DNA of 64,000 nt, taken from contig NZ_JACCHP010000001.1 in NCBI RefSeq assembly GCF_016031625.1, forward strand, positions 248,001-312,000, written 5' to 3'. Shown in pieces: positions 7,589-16,699 of this stretch. This DNA is from Bradyrhizobium agreste (lineage in GTDB: Bacteria; Pseudomonadota; Alphaproteobacteria; Rhizobiales; Xanthobacteraceae). The number at the start of each line of letters is the position of its first letter. The stretch's first letter is position 1. The translations under genes were made by a program, and so were the position numbers. The notes beneath the pieces were generated by a model. It searched no databases. It was not told where the DNA came from and was given only the letters and a program-made list of their open reading frames with translations.

Positions 7589-10222
7589 TCAATGCTCGCG
7601 TTCAACGTGAACGGAGTGAACGGGCGCATGGTGGTGGCTGGCGCCCAGTTCGTGCAATCTATGATGCAGGCGATGATGCGCAAGTTCCAGGGCAGCTCGC
7701 AGCCGCGAGTGTCGCGCTTCGTCGGACTTGGGAGCGAGCGTGTCCATATAGGCGATCGATCCCTCGATTTGAGCAAGGACCGAGACTGCATCCGCGGTGG
7801 CAAAGATGGGCATTCCGCCTACTTTGACATATACCGCACTGGTGTGCGCCGCAATGTCAGCCTCGCGTCCGGCGACACTGCCCCGAACGCGCAGCGCGAT
7901 CCAACATGACTCGCCGATGGGCAGGGAGAGCTGTCCCTTGCACGCCAAGCCTTCGCATCGAACCTCCTCGAGGACCGTGCCATTACATATGAGCTCCACC
8001 CGGGCCGGCGGAACGCTGACCGATTCGATCCGCCAGTCGATCGTGAGAGTGCCGCCTGAACGGGGAAGGGCCACCGTGCCTCCAGGGCGACGTCCTTCAA
8101 CGGTCATCTCAACCAGAGGCCCGACAGTGATGAACGTGTCCCCGCTGCGTACAGCATCCATCCAGTTGCGATATGTGAAGTCGCGTTCACCCAGCCGCAC
8201 ATAGGTCCGCGCCCCCCCGAGGAGTGCGGCCGCGTCCATCTTGTCGGAGCCGGCTACCAGCGGCAGATGGTACCCGATGTTGAGGTAGCGATACCAATCG
8301 GCGAGACCAAATGCGCTGATCTGCGCGGTCCGCGGGTTGAACGACATCATTTCGATGGCGTCGACAAGGCCGAGCACAATGTCGGCCGCACGTTCCGCCT
8401 GCGGGTTCGGCGCGTGCGGCATGACCACCAGCCCCCCTTGCTGACGGCAGCGCTCCGCCCAGTCGGCCATGGTCGCCTCCAGCACATGGCCGATCGCAGC
8501 TTCGTTGGACCCGCCGCAAGAGAGCGGATTGATCATTTCACCTTCGTAGCCGAGCAGCGATATGTGCCCCAGAACCTGCATCCGGTTCTCCGTGCCGACC
8601 CGAACCAGGAATTCTCCGTCCCCGCCGAAATCCTTTGCCCCGATCGTCGTGCGTCCGTCGAAATCGGCGACGTTGGTGAATAGCTCGCCCCACTGTGCGG
8701 CGAGCAAGTTGACGACGTTGACACCCTCCGCCTTGCCCTCAAGCAGCGCTGTCTGCGGGCTCAGGAAATGGACGTGCGTATCAGAGCTAACCCATCCTTG
8801 TTCGCGCCAGCGCAGCACACGATCGAGCTCAAAGGTGAGATTGTCCGTCGTTGCAGTGATTTCGACGATGGTGCGCAACGGGCGCACCTCGAAACCCCTG
8901 CAGATCTCCACGAACACGGGCCCGAGTGGCAGGTCCGCCTCGCAACTGCCGTCAACGTAGGCGTACTGGTTCAGCCCATTGGCAAATTCGCCCGAGAAGT
9001 CCTCGAACCTGCCGGTATTGACCTTGCGGTGATGTCCCTTGGGTGGCAGATACTCTCCGTGCGCACCATGGACATGCAGCCGCGCGGCAACACGCACGCC
9101 ACTGCCCTTCTCCACGATGCGGATCTTGACCGGCCTTGTGGCCGGTTCGACTGTCGCCACATTGAGCGAGGCGCCTGCGTTACCGCCACCTTCCAACGAT
9201 CGAAGCTCGAACATGTGCAAGCGGCCATCGTCGGACCGCAGATAGAGCCTTGCGTCCGGATGCGCGGAGTACTCCACGATGACTTCGCTCCCGGAGCGCA
9301 CGGGCTGCACATCAACTTTGGCGCCCAGCCAATCGGCTCTAGAGTACTCGAGCACTGCGCGGGCGGAGATGACCGTGCCGAGGTCCATGCCGATCTGCTC
9401 GCCCCGATCGTCGACATCGAGCTCGCCAAGCTTGTTTAGATGGACCCCGGGCGGCAGCCTCACCTTCAGCTTGCGACGGCCCTGAAGGCGCAGCGGGTGC
9501 TGGGTGAGAGCTGTCGTGGTCACCGCAAACACAAGCGAGATTTCCTGTTCCGCGCGCAAGCTCAACGCCGAAAGCTCCTTGTCCGGATAAGGATTCGGGA
9601 GGGCGTAAAGCCACACATTCTCACCTTGTCGATCCATGCGTCCCGATTGGGTGCGGGCCTCGCCCTGGAAGAAGCTCGCCCCTGGCGCTCTGCCGAGTAC
9701 AAAATCCTCGCCGTTGCTTGCATGCACGATAGGGCCGCGCAGCGGCAGTGCGGCGAACGCACTCGCACTCCAGGAGATGTGGTTCTGCTGGATCGCGAAG
9801 CGGCGCAGCACCGGCACGTCGGTCTCGCTGCCGTCGGCATAGCGGAGCCCGTATGTCGCCACCCGCTCGCCAAGTGGATTGCCTTCGACAGGCAGCGTAG
9901 CCGGGCCGATCTCTCCGAAACCATCGGGGCTTGCACTGGGGCGGTCTGCCGCCACTTGCACGAACAGCACATAGCTCGCCATTGTCGGCGGCAACGCGAT
10001 GACGGCAGGAGGGGCCCCGGGGCGCAGCTCCAGCACATCCGGCCCCGTTTCGCTGCCGAAGAGAAAGGGCATGCCGCGATGGGTCTGGAGCCCGCGAAGC
10101 GAATCGATCCAGCCGGTGTCACCTGGGCGGGCGGCGAACCCTTCACCGGCATTTGCGCGCTTGGCGTTGAAATATCGCTTCAAGTCCACAGGCGTGAAGT
10201 GCGGCGATGAAGGTGTTTTCAT
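7589..10222 (-). CDS. Large CehA/McbA-family metallohydrolase (PHP-like)
   Basis: An 877-residue protein. The first 450 residues are beta-rich with no recognised domain. The central part carries the CehA/McbA (PHP-type) metal site: SSDTHVHFLSP, then QVLGHISLLGYEGEMINPL, GGLVVMPHAPNP, DAIEMMSFNPRT and LPLVAGSDKMDA. These supply the His and Asp ligands expected for a multinuclear metal centre. CehA and McbA hydrolyse carbaryl, so an ester- or amide-hydrolase role is possible, but the family is broad. There is no signal peptide. The start has GGAG eight bases upstream, and AGTTTCAGAAACT (10234-10246), a 6-1-6 palindrome, overlaps the leader. The gene lies just downstream of the MFS transporter in the same direction, suggesting uptake and hydrolysis of one compound. 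Confidence 0.7.
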   Translation of the reverse strand: MKTPSSPHFTPVDLKRYFNAKRANAGEGFAARPGDTGWIDSLRGLQTHRGMPFLFGSETGPDVLELRPGAPPAVIALPPTMASYVLFVQVAADRPSASPDGFGEIGPATLPVEGNPLGERVATYGLRYADGSETDVPVLRRFAIQQNHISWSASAFAALPLRGPIVHASNGEDFVLGRAPGASFFQGEARTQSGRMDRQGENVWLYALPNPYPDKELSALSLRAEQEISLVFAVTTTALTQHPLRLQGRRKLKVRLPPGVHLNKLGELDVDDRGEQIGMDLGTVISARAVLEYSRADWLGAKVDVQPVRSGSEVIVEYSAHPDARLYLRSDDGRLHMFELRSLEGGGNAGASLNVATVEPATRPVKIRIVEKGSGVRVAARLHVHGAHGEYLPPKGHHRKVNTGRFEDFSGEFANGLNQYAYVDGSCEADLPLGPVFVEICRGFEVRPLRTIVEITATTDNLTFELDRVLRWREQGWVSSDTHVHFLSPQTALLEGKAEGVNVVNLLAAQWGELFTNVADFDGRTTIGAKDFGGDGEFLVRVGTENRMQVLGHISLLGYEGEMINPLSCGGSNEAAIGHVLEATMADWAERCRQQGGLVVMPHAPNPQAERAADIVLGLVDAIEMMSFNPRTAQISAFGLADWYRYLNIGYHLPLVAGSDKMDAAALLGGARTYVRLGERDFTYRNWMDAVRSGDTFITVGPLVEMTVEGRRPGGTVALPRSGGTLTIDWRIESVSVPPARVELICNGTVLEEVRCEGLACKGQLSLPIGESCWIALRVRGSVAGREADIAAHTSAVYVKVGGMPIFATADAVSVLAQIEGSIAYMDTLAPKSDEARHSRLRAALELAHHRLHHRLHELGASHHHAPVHSVHVEREH

Positions 10223-10422
10223 GCTTCGGACTCCAGTTTCAGAAACTCAGTGCCTCGCAAGCATTCTTTGTTTGTTGTGAATGACTGCTCGCGCAAGGAC
10301 GCTTGCGCCGCCCCCACGCTCATGCCCAGCATGAAGAGATACGCGCGAGCTCTTATGTTTTGCACCTGACGTGGACGCTTGCGTCCGTCGCGGGCACGGC
10401 GAAGCGCAGGGGCATAGCGTGT

Positions 10423-11748
10423 TCATTCACCGATGTAGAGGCGACCGCGCTTCTTGGCGATCTGGTAGACCAGCACGCTCAGGAGCGCGATCAACGATCC
10501 GTAGACCGGAAACATCCAGGCGATGTGCTCGCGTTGCAACCAGACCAGCAGATAGGGTGACGTCCCGCCAAACAGAGAGACGCCGAGCGCATAGCCGAGA
10601 GCCACTCCGGTGGTCCGCACGGCGCGCGGCATCAGCGTGGTGGCGATGAAGTTATAGAGGGCCATGTTGAAGCCTACGATCGCGCCGCCGAACACGGTGA
10701 CAAAGAAGAACGTGACGATGCCCTTTTCCGAATAGAGCAGTGTCAGGAAGAAGCATGGGATGAGCAACAGGCGCAGCAGCGTGAACGCGCGCGAGGGTCG
10801 CACCTTGTCCGCGAAAGTGCCGACAAGAGGCGCCGTTGACATCCAGATCAGGACCATCAGCGTCATGATCCCGTACACATACGTGCTATTCTCCTTGAAG
10901 ACCGTGTTAGCCATGTTGGGCAGACCGGTGTTCCAGGCATAGTTTGCGATCTGCACCGACCCGATCACCAGGATGACGGCGAGCAGCGAAAGGCGGACGC
11001 TCCATAGCGTTGTCCACACACCGCCAGTCGTTTCCTGAATGCGCGAAGACTCGTCTTGGCGATGCATGGCTCGATTGATCAAGGTTTCCGGCACCGTCGT
11101 GCGCAGATAGATGATCAAAAGGCCCAGCACGCCACCGACTGCAAAGGGTATACGCCAGGCCCACTCGCGCATGGCTTCAGGTGCGACCGAGGCGCTCACC
11201 AGGAAGGCAACTAGGCTGGATCCGAGGTTTCCCAACTGGATGAATGTGCCGCCAATCAGACCGAGGTAGTGTCCCTCCTTTCCAGGTGGCGCCAGTTCAA
11301 TTGCAATGGCGTTGGCGACACCAGCTTCAGCGCCTGTGGCAAGCCCCTGAATCAGCCGCATGATCAGCAGCGCTATGGCCGCCGTGACGCCGAGATCCTT
11401 GTAGGTGGGCAACAAGGATATCAAAAGCGAGCAAACCGCCATGGCCGTGACTGAGATCAGCATCACGCGCTTGTGGCTGATGCGATCTGCGACCGGCCCC
11501 AGCAAAACAGCGCCCAGCGGTCGAGCGCAAAAGCCCGCCCCGTACACGGCCAGTCCCGCCAGCAGCGAGGTGGTGGGATCATCGGAAGGGAAGAAATGCG
11601 GCGAGAGAAACGCTGCCATTACGCCGTAGACATTCCAGTCGTACCACTCCAGCGCCACCCCTCCTCCAAGGCCGGCGGTCATCCGCTTGTTGGCAGTTTG
11701 CTTGTCAAGCTGGATGGGGACGGCGCTGGGCTGAGCAATGATGTTCAT
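10423..11748 (-). CDS. MFS transporter of the metabolite:H+ symporter (MHS/ShiA-like) type
   Basis: About 441 residues with twelve predicted membrane helices. The ALEWYDWNVYG and FFPSDDPTTSLLAGLAVYGAGFCARPLGAVLLG segments, with the R-P-L-G and RISHKRVM loops, are typical of the MHS subfamily (shikimate, ketoglutarate, proline/betaine and dicarboxylate symporters). The longest frame opens at 11823, but the ATG at 11746-11748 has GAGGA five bases before it and starts directly ahead of the first helix. It is therefore preferred, and the extra 25 Arg-rich residues are rejected. It probably takes up the substrate of the CehA-type hydrolase encoded next to it. The substrate cannot be read from the sequence. 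Confidence 0.8.
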   Translation of the reverse strand: MNIIAQPSAVPIQLDKQTANKRMTAGLGGGVALEWYDWNVYGVMAAFLSPHFFPSDDPTTSLLAGLAVYGAGFCARPLGAVLLGPVADRISHKRVMLISVTAMAVCSLLISLLPTYKDLGVTAAIALLIMRLIQGLATGAEAGVANAIAIELAPPGKEGHYLGLIGGTFIQLGNLGSSLVAFLVSASVAPEAMREWAWRIPFAVGGVLGLLIIYLRTTVPETLINRAMHRQDESSRIQETTGGVWTTLWSVRLSLLAVILVIGSVQIANYAWNTGLPNMANTVFKENSTYVYGIMTLMVLIWMSTAPLVGTFADKVRPSRAFTLLRLLLIPCFFLTLLYSEKGIVTFFFVTVFGGAIVGFNMALYNFIATTLMPRAVRTTGVALGYALGVSLFGGTSPYLLVWLQREHIAWMFPVYGSLIALLSVLVYQIAKKRGRLYIGE

Positions 11749-12242
11749 GGGTCCTCGGGCTCTAATGATGACGTTAATGATGTTGCGGGTCGCGCGAGAA
11801 CGAGCAGCCGCTCGTCGGCTCAACTGCGCCCGCCGCGACGGGGGTCTACGAGAGCGGCGGCCTTGAGCAGGCCGGACCGCGGAAGCGCAGGCGCAAAAGG
11901 TGCCCGGGATGCCGGCGGAAAGCCCGCCTGGCTTCAGGTATTTGTGGGCCTCGCCTCACGAGCGGCCATTGCACGAGCCCAGTGGCGCAGGACGCCTCCA
12001 CCGCTGCTTCCGACTTGCGCGGCAGCTCGCATAAAGCGCGCGCGAGATTCCGTGCCATTCGCATGGCTAGCCTTCCTCCTGTTGCTCTAAGCGCGCTTCT
12101 GAAGAAGCTGATGTTCTTATTGGACAGCGCGGCGTCACAAGACCCCTCGCATCGTCAGTGAGATCTTTCAGATGCGACCCACTCTCGCCGGTCGCATGCT
12201 TCCGGTTTCCCGCAGTATCGCGTAGTTCTAACGTGCGATTTC

Positions 12243-12256
12243 TGAAATCGATTTCA
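12243..12256. promoter_or_regulatory. LacI-type operator, upstream copy
   Basis: TGAAATCGATTTCA, identical to 6120-6133, lies about 200 bases before the enoyl-CoA hydratase start. It may act together with the copy at 12407-12418, about 160 bp downstream, through DNA looping as is common for tetrameric LacI proteins. Confidence 0.7.
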
Positions 12257-12404
12257 ACGTCAATACGCATTCGGAACCACGGAGTCAAGCGGATTTCAGC
12301 AGTTAGGGCTGCCTCGCCGCTCACCGTCAGCGCCGCCTTGAGCGCGGGTCCGTCGGGGCTGCGAGCCGAACAGCCAAAAACAGGCTCCAAGAAGGCTTGT
12401 TGCT

Positions 12405-12420
12405 ACGAAATCGATTTCAT
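12405..12420. promoter_or_regulatory. LacI-type operator, proximal copy
   Basis: ACGAAATCGATTTCAT contains the same 12-bp core GAAATCGATTTC (12407-12418) as the copies at 6120 and 12243. It sits about 40-52 bases before the enoyl-CoA hydratase start, a position where a repressor would block transcription. Confidence 0.7.
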
Positions 12421-12458
12421 TTTAAGTGGTTCTCATATTCCTTCAGGAGAACCGCTCT

Positions 12459-13241
12459 ATGACCAAGTCGTCCGATCTCATCCTTGCGACGTCTGTCGCG
12501 CCCCACGTGCGCCTATTGACGCTGAATAGGACATCAAAACGAAACGCCTTGAGCAACGAGCTGATCGTGGAGCTTGGCGCCACTTTACGCCGTGCCGCAC
12601 TCGATGAGGATGTCCGCTGTGTCGTGCTTTGTGGCAGCGATGCGTTCTTCTCTGCCGGAGCGGACATCAAGGAGATGCGGGAGCGCGGCTTTGAGGCAAT
12701 CGACAATTCCACCCGACGTTCTGCCTGGCGGGATGTCGCCAATTTCCCCAAGCCTCTCATTGCCGCGGTCGAGGGCATTTGCTTCGGCGGCGGCCACGAA
12801 TTGGCGCTGCTCGCGGATATCGTGATAGCAGGTGAAGGGGCGGTATTTGGGCAGCCTGAGATCAACATCGGAATATTGCCCGGCGACGGCGCGACGCAGA
12901 GGCTAACACGCGTGGCTGGCAAATCACTGGCCATGCTGATGATCCTGAGCGGCCAATCCATCACGGCGCGGAGTGCGATGCAGGCCGGCCTTGTGGCGGA
13001 AGTTGTCGAAAGCGGCAGGGCGCAGACGCGAGCGCTCGAAATAGCCGATCTGATCGCACAAAAGCCTCCCCGCTCGGCTGAACTTGCCAAAGCGGCCGTT
13101 CTCGCCGCGTTTCAGACCACGCTGGATGCGGGGCTCGAGTTTGAGCGGCAAGCGATCCGCTTTGCGTTCAGCACAGCTGACCAGAAGGAGGGAATGAACG
13201 CCTTCTTTGAGAAGAGGCCGCCGAACTATCGCGGGAAGTAG
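12459..13241 (+). CDS. Enoyl-CoA hydratase/isomerase family protein
   Basis: About 260 residues of crotonase fold. The oxyanion-hole motifs are present as SDAFFSAGADIKEM and GICFGGGHELALLADIVIA. The following GQPEINIGILPGDGATQRLTRVAGKSLAMLMILSG stretch is canonical and includes the Glu at the usual hydratase position (QPEINIG). The ATG at 12459 is preferred over the longer frame because AGGAGA sits seven bases upstream. Two LacI-type operators lie upstream and match the one before the CoA-transferase gene. A CoA-transferase plus a crotonase suggests activation and beta-oxidation-like processing of a carboxylic acid. The exact reaction is not identifiable. Confidence 0.85.
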   Translation: MTKSSDLILATSVAPHVRLLTLNRTSKRNALSNELIVELGATLRRAALDEDVRCVVLCGSDAFFSAGADIKEMRERGFEAIDNSTRRSAWRDVANFPKPLIAAVEGICFGGGHELALLADIVIAGEGAVFGQPEINIGILPGDGATQRLTRVAGKSLAMLMILSGQSITARSAMQAGLVAEVVESGRAQTRALEIADLIAQKPPRSAELAKAAVLAAFQTTLDAGLEFERQAIRFAFSTADQKEGMNAFFEKRPPNYRGK

Positions 13242-13299
13242 CCCCCGCGATCGGCTCGCACGCGGCGCCGGCGAAGCTCGCCCGCGCAACATGCGGCAT

Positions 13300-14520
13300 T
13301 CAACACTCCTTCGGCTCGACCGGGCCGGCGCTACGGGCGACAATCTCGTATTGGCCGGCCTTTGCCACGCCAATGTACATGTTCATCCTGCAGTGGCGCT
13401 TGCCCGGCACCATCTCCGCCGGCCCGCCAGGCCCTTGCGCAATCTTGGCGTGGTCAAGCGCGGCAGCGACGGCCTCGCGGTCAATTGTACCGGCTTCCCT
13501 CACTGCGGCTTCCCACAGCTTCAGGCCTCGATAAGTGCCGGTCGCAGCACTACCTGCTGAAAACCGGAACTTGCCAGGAAACTGCTTTTCGTAGGCCGAC
13601 TGAATTTTGGCGCTCACCGGATCTTCCACCGCGAGCGCCTTGTAATAGTCGAGGCTGCTGGCGAGGCCTTCGATCTCGTGAGCCTGGTTCATCTCGAGCG
13701 TGTTCTCGTCATAGTACACGCAGCCCAGCTGTCCCCCATTCCTGGAAAAGCCCGCTTCATAAAGCTGTTTGAAGAACGAGCCGACGCCCGGGGGAATGAC
13801 GCTGTTGAATACCACGTCTACCTTGTTGGACGTGATGCGGCTCACGGTTGATGAAAAATCGATCTGGTCAAGCGGGTAGTACTCCTCGAACACCACCTCC
13901 CCGCCGCTGCTCTCGATCACCTTGCGCGCATAGGCATTGATTGTTTGCGGCCAGACGTAGTTCGATCCAGGCAGCGCGAAGCGTCTGCCACCGTTCTTGA
14001 TCAACCACGGAATGAACCGGTCGCAATTCTGCGCCGGTACCGGCCCGGTGCAAAACAGATAGGGCGTGCACTCCCTGCCCTCGTAGGCCTGCGGATAGAT
14101 GTAGAGCGTCTTGCCACGAGAGATGATGATGTCCTTGATGGCGTTGCGCATCGAGCTCGCAATGCCGCCGAGCACCAGGTCGACCTTGTCTCGTTGAACC
14201 AGCTTGCGGACATTGCCAACAGCAACGGACTCGTTGGACGCGGTGTCCTCGATCAGGAGCTCGATCGGGCGCCCCAAGAGACCACCGTTCTCGTTGATCT
14301 CGCTCGCGACCATGCGAGCGACATTGGCGTCGGTATTTCCGGCAAAGCCGAGTGCCCCCGTAAGGTCGGTCGCAATGCCAATCCTGATCGGGCCTTCGGC
14401 AGCGTTGGCCCAGTCAGGACGGATCACCCAGCTGCCCGGGCCGGCCGCAATGGCCGCAGACGCAAAGGCGAAATGGCCGAGAAAGCGGCGGCGGCTGAGT
14501 TGTCGGTGATCATTCAGCAT
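13300..14520 (-). CDS. Urea/amide-type ABC transporter substrate-binding protein (paralogue A)
   Basis: A 406-residue periplasmic binding protein of the Leu/Ile/Val-urea-amide group (Peripla_BP_5/6). A twin-arginine signal LSRRRFLGHFAFASAAIAAG opens the protein. The mature part has IGIATDLTGALGFAGNTDANV, EDTASNESVAVGNVRKLVQRDKVD and EEYYPLDQIDFSSTVSRI, close in style to UrtA/FmdD. The ATG at 14520 has AGGGAGGT seven bases upstream and is preferred over the 14556 start. It is about 88% identical over its full 406 residues to the protein encoded at 18489-19709. It lies last in the transporter cluster, after the amidohydrolase gene, and the 150-base leader contains a single TGGGTA (14641). Confidence 0.85.
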   Translation of the reverse strand: MLNDHRQLSRRRFLGHFAFASAAIAAGPGSWVIRPDWANAAEGPIRIGIATDLTGALGFAGNTDANVARMVASEINENGGLLGRPIELLIEDTASNESVAVGNVRKLVQRDKVDLVLGGIASSMRNAIKDIIISRGKTLYIYPQAYEGRECTPYLFCTGPVPAQNCDRFIPWLIKNGGRRFALPGSNYVWPQTINAYARKVIESSGGEVVFEEYYPLDQIDFSSTVSRITSNKVDVVFNSVIPPGVGSFFKQLYEAGFSRNGGQLGCVYYDENTLEMNQAHEIEGLASSLDYYKALAVEDPVSAKIQSAYEKQFPGKFRFSAGSAATGTYRGLKLWEAAVREAGTIDREAVAAALDHAKIAQGPGGPAEMVPGKRHCRMNMYIGVAKAGQYEIVARSAGPVEPKEC

Positions 14521-14670
14521 CGAACTGACCTCCCTTGGCTCATGGCCGAGCTCCACGCGCCCTGCTCTTTCCCGCGGGGCGCTGTAACCGGAAAACTATC
14601 CGTTATTTTTCCGTTTCGAGCGGGCTCTTCGGCTCAACTTTGGGTAAAATCGCGTAACGAAGTGCAGCAA

Positions 14671-15927
14671 TCAGGACAGTCTGAAAAACTCCCTCGCGTT
14701 CTCGCCAAGGATTCTGACCGCCAAGCGCTCTGCGTCTCGAGACCGAAAGTAACCGCTCGCGACTTTTTCGTTCAGAACCTCGCCAATGAGCCGGCGTGCG
14801 CCCTGTATCGCGGCAAACGTCTCCTCGACGTGAAGACAATCTCCTCCGATCATCATTCGCGATTCATCGGGCAAAACTTCAATAGCCTCGTGCAGAGCGA
14901 GCTTGAAATGTGACGGGCTCAACAGAAAGGACCAGCACAAATCCAGCCAAACATTTCGATACACAAAGGCCATGCCCAACAAGTCCCGGCTCCAGGGATA
15001 GGCCATATGCATCAGCAGAAAGCGCGTCCGAGGATGACGCTCAATCAACCCGGTCATACGTAGCGGGTGGGAGCCGCTTATGATGGCCGTTCCGAGGTGA
15101 GTTTGGACTGGCAGGTCGGCCTCGCCTGCGAGTTGACAAAACAAGTCGACGACGAAGTCGCAGAACGCCTTGCGCGCCGCAGGGGATGGAGACCTTTGTC
15201 CCCAGGCCTGCCGAGCCAGCTCCTCGTTCGGTTCGTCAAAGCTTAGATCCCGGTCATAGGCGAGCGCGTTTTTGAGCGCAACGTGATTGCGCCGGGCGCA
15301 GCCGGCTACGAGCTCGCGGATCGCGGCGCAATAATCGTCAAAGGTTTTCACCTCTATGCCGAGGCGCCGCAGCAACGTATGGCCGCAATTTCCATTATGG
15401 TCGCGGGATTCGGGGTGCCAGCCGAGCGCGAATGCGTTGATCCGCAGGACCGCATCGTAGCTTTGCCCAAGGACCGGGCGCGGATCCATTAACGGATCGA
15501 GAAAAGGGTCCGTTACGATCCTCCCGATGGCGGCGCGCCTAATCACTTCACTTGGCCATGTCGCCTGCTTGTGGCGCAAGCGCACTGAGGCGTCTACCGC
15601 CTCCCAGTTGTCGCGCGTGATGCCGGTCTCGGCGAAGCCGTAAAGCTCGGCGACACCGCCGGTGAGGTTACGAACGAATGCATTTGAGCCGCTGCTCTCT
15701 AGGAATGGAGCAAGGGCCTCCCAGGTGGTTGGCTCGGTAGGGGTAGATAACATATCGCCCGTCGCCCTGGGTTCGGATGGCAGGACCCGGCTTGTCCAAG
15801 CCGCATAGCTCTGCTGGAAGAGCTTCAACAGATTTACGTCCCTGCTATGTGCGACCTCGGGCATGTGATGTTCATGGACATCGATGACTTGGCACGCATT
15901 CACAAAATCACTCATGGTTTTGGACAT
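14671..15927 (-). CDS. Amidohydrolase-family (amidohydrolase 2 type) metal-dependent hydrolase
   Basis: About 418 residues. The N-terminal VIDVHEHHMPEV supplies the first-strand His-x-His metal motif of the amidohydrolase superfamily. Later histidines appear in PVQTHLGTA and FLLMHMAYPWSRD, and an aspartate in MMIGGDCLHVEETFAA at the last barrel strand. It resembles uronate-isomerase/amidohydrolase 2 proteins that hydrolyse or decarboxylate ring compounds. The ATG at 15927 (MSKTMSDF) follows GAGGG at four bases and is preferred over 15963. It is encoded within the ABC importer cluster between the LivF-type ATPase and the second binding protein, so its substrate is probably what the importer brings in. 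Confidence 0.7.
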   Translation of the reverse strand: MSKTMSDFVNACQVIDVHEHHMPEVAHSRDVNLLKLFQQSYAAWTSRVLPSEPRATGDMLSTPTEPTTWEALAPFLESSGSNAFVRNLTGGVAELYGFAETGITRDNWEAVDASVRLRHKQATWPSEVIRRAAIGRIVTDPFLDPLMDPRPVLGQSYDAVLRINAFALGWHPESRDHNGNCGHTLLRRLGIEVKTFDDYCAAIRELVAGCARRNHVALKNALAYDRDLSFDEPNEELARQAWGQRSPSPAARKAFCDFVVDLFCQLAGEADLPVQTHLGTAIISGSHPLRMTGLIERHPRTRFLLMHMAYPWSRDLLGMAFVYRNVWLDLCWSFLLSPSHFKLALHEAIEVLPDESRMMIGGDCLHVEETFAAIQGARRLIGEVLNEKVASGYFRSRDAERLAVRILGENAREFFRLS

Positions 15928-16003
15928 CGTCCCTCTCTGTTCAGTCATCTCAAGGAACTTCAACGCGCCATCTTTCGGGCGTGAGATGGCAGCCGGGACG
16001 CCT

Positions 16004-16699
16004 CTAGGGCGCTAGATACGTCAACAGCCGCGGGTCGTCGCGCAGCTGTTGCGACGGGCCCGACAGCGCGACACGGCCGCGATCGAGCACATAGGCGTGC
16101 TCCGCGACACGCATTGCGAGATCGAGATGTTGCTCGACGATGATGATGGCGATCTCTCTGGCTAATTCGATCAAGCGCTCGGTGATCTCCTCGATGACGC
16201 CGATCCAGACACCCTCGGTCGGCTCATCCAGCAGGAGGAGTTTAGGGTTTCCGAGCATCGCGCGGGCGATTGCGAGCATCTTGCGCTCGCCACCGGACAG
16301 CGTTCCGGCCGGCTGATCCAGGCGCTGGCCGAGTTTTGGAAACATCCTCATGACCCTGTCCACTGCCGATCCATCGCGGTGCAAAAGCGATCCGACGGCG
16401 AGATTGTCGCGCACGGACAGGCGCGCGAACACTGAATGCTCTTGCGGCACATATCCAATGCCGGCCCGCACCCGCTCTTCGGTGCGGCGGCGATCGATGT
16501 CTTGGCCGTTGAATTGCACGCCGCCCTTCCATGCCGGCAGTTCGCCCACGATCGCCTTCATGAGCGTGCTCTTTCCGGCTCCGTTGCGGCCGAGGACGGC
16601 CACACCGCCGCGCGGCGGGACGGCCATATTGACGCCGAACAGGACCTGGCTGCGTCCATAGCCGGCGTCGAGATGCTTGATATTGAGGAATTCAGGCAC
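16004..16699 (-). CDS. ABC transporter ATP-binding protein, LivF/UrtE type
   Basis: About 231 residues. Walker A is GRNGAGKSTLMK, the Q-loop YVPQEHSVF, the signature LSGGERKMLAIARAM and Walker B LLLLDEPTEGV, with the switch His in IIVEQHLDL. The EGV after Walker B and the short length are typical of the LivF/UrtE branch. The GTG at 16697-16699 is preferred because it overlaps the end of the upstream ATPase gene by eight bases and begins at PEFLNIKHLDAGYG. The longer frame from 16747 only adds residues antisense to real coding. It partners the ATPase encoded upstream and the two permeases. Confidence 0.85.
   Translation of the reverse strand: MPEFLNIKHLDAGYGRSQVLFGVNMAVPPRGGVAVLGRNGAGKSTLMKAIVGELPAWKGGVQFNGQDIDRRRTEERVRAGIGYVPQEHSVFARLSVRDNLAVGSLLHRDGSAVDRVMRMFPKLGQRLDQPAGTLSGGERKMLAIARAMLGNPKLLLLDEPTEGVWIGVIEEITERLIELAREIAIIIVEQHLDLAMRVAEHAYVLDRGRVALSGPSQQLRDDPRLLTYLAP

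Larger units (their letters stand above)
11749..12458. other. Intergenic region with two LacI-type operators
   Basis: No convincing gene lies in this 710-base stretch. A minus-strand 72-residue frame at 11846-12064 has no recognisable features or good start. The right half carries the two palindromes listed separately and the promoter of the enoyl-CoA hydratase gene. Confidence 0.5.

Noticed and set aside
8768-10210. Long plus-strand frames opposite the CehA-type gene
   Set aside because: They mirror the codon pattern of the 877-residue gene on the other strand and show no motif or ribosome-binding site.
10234-10246. AGTTTCAGAAACT palindrome as an extra LacI operator
   Set aside because: It is symmetric but shares no core with the GAAATCGATTTC sites, lies within the leader next to the start codon, and occurs only once.
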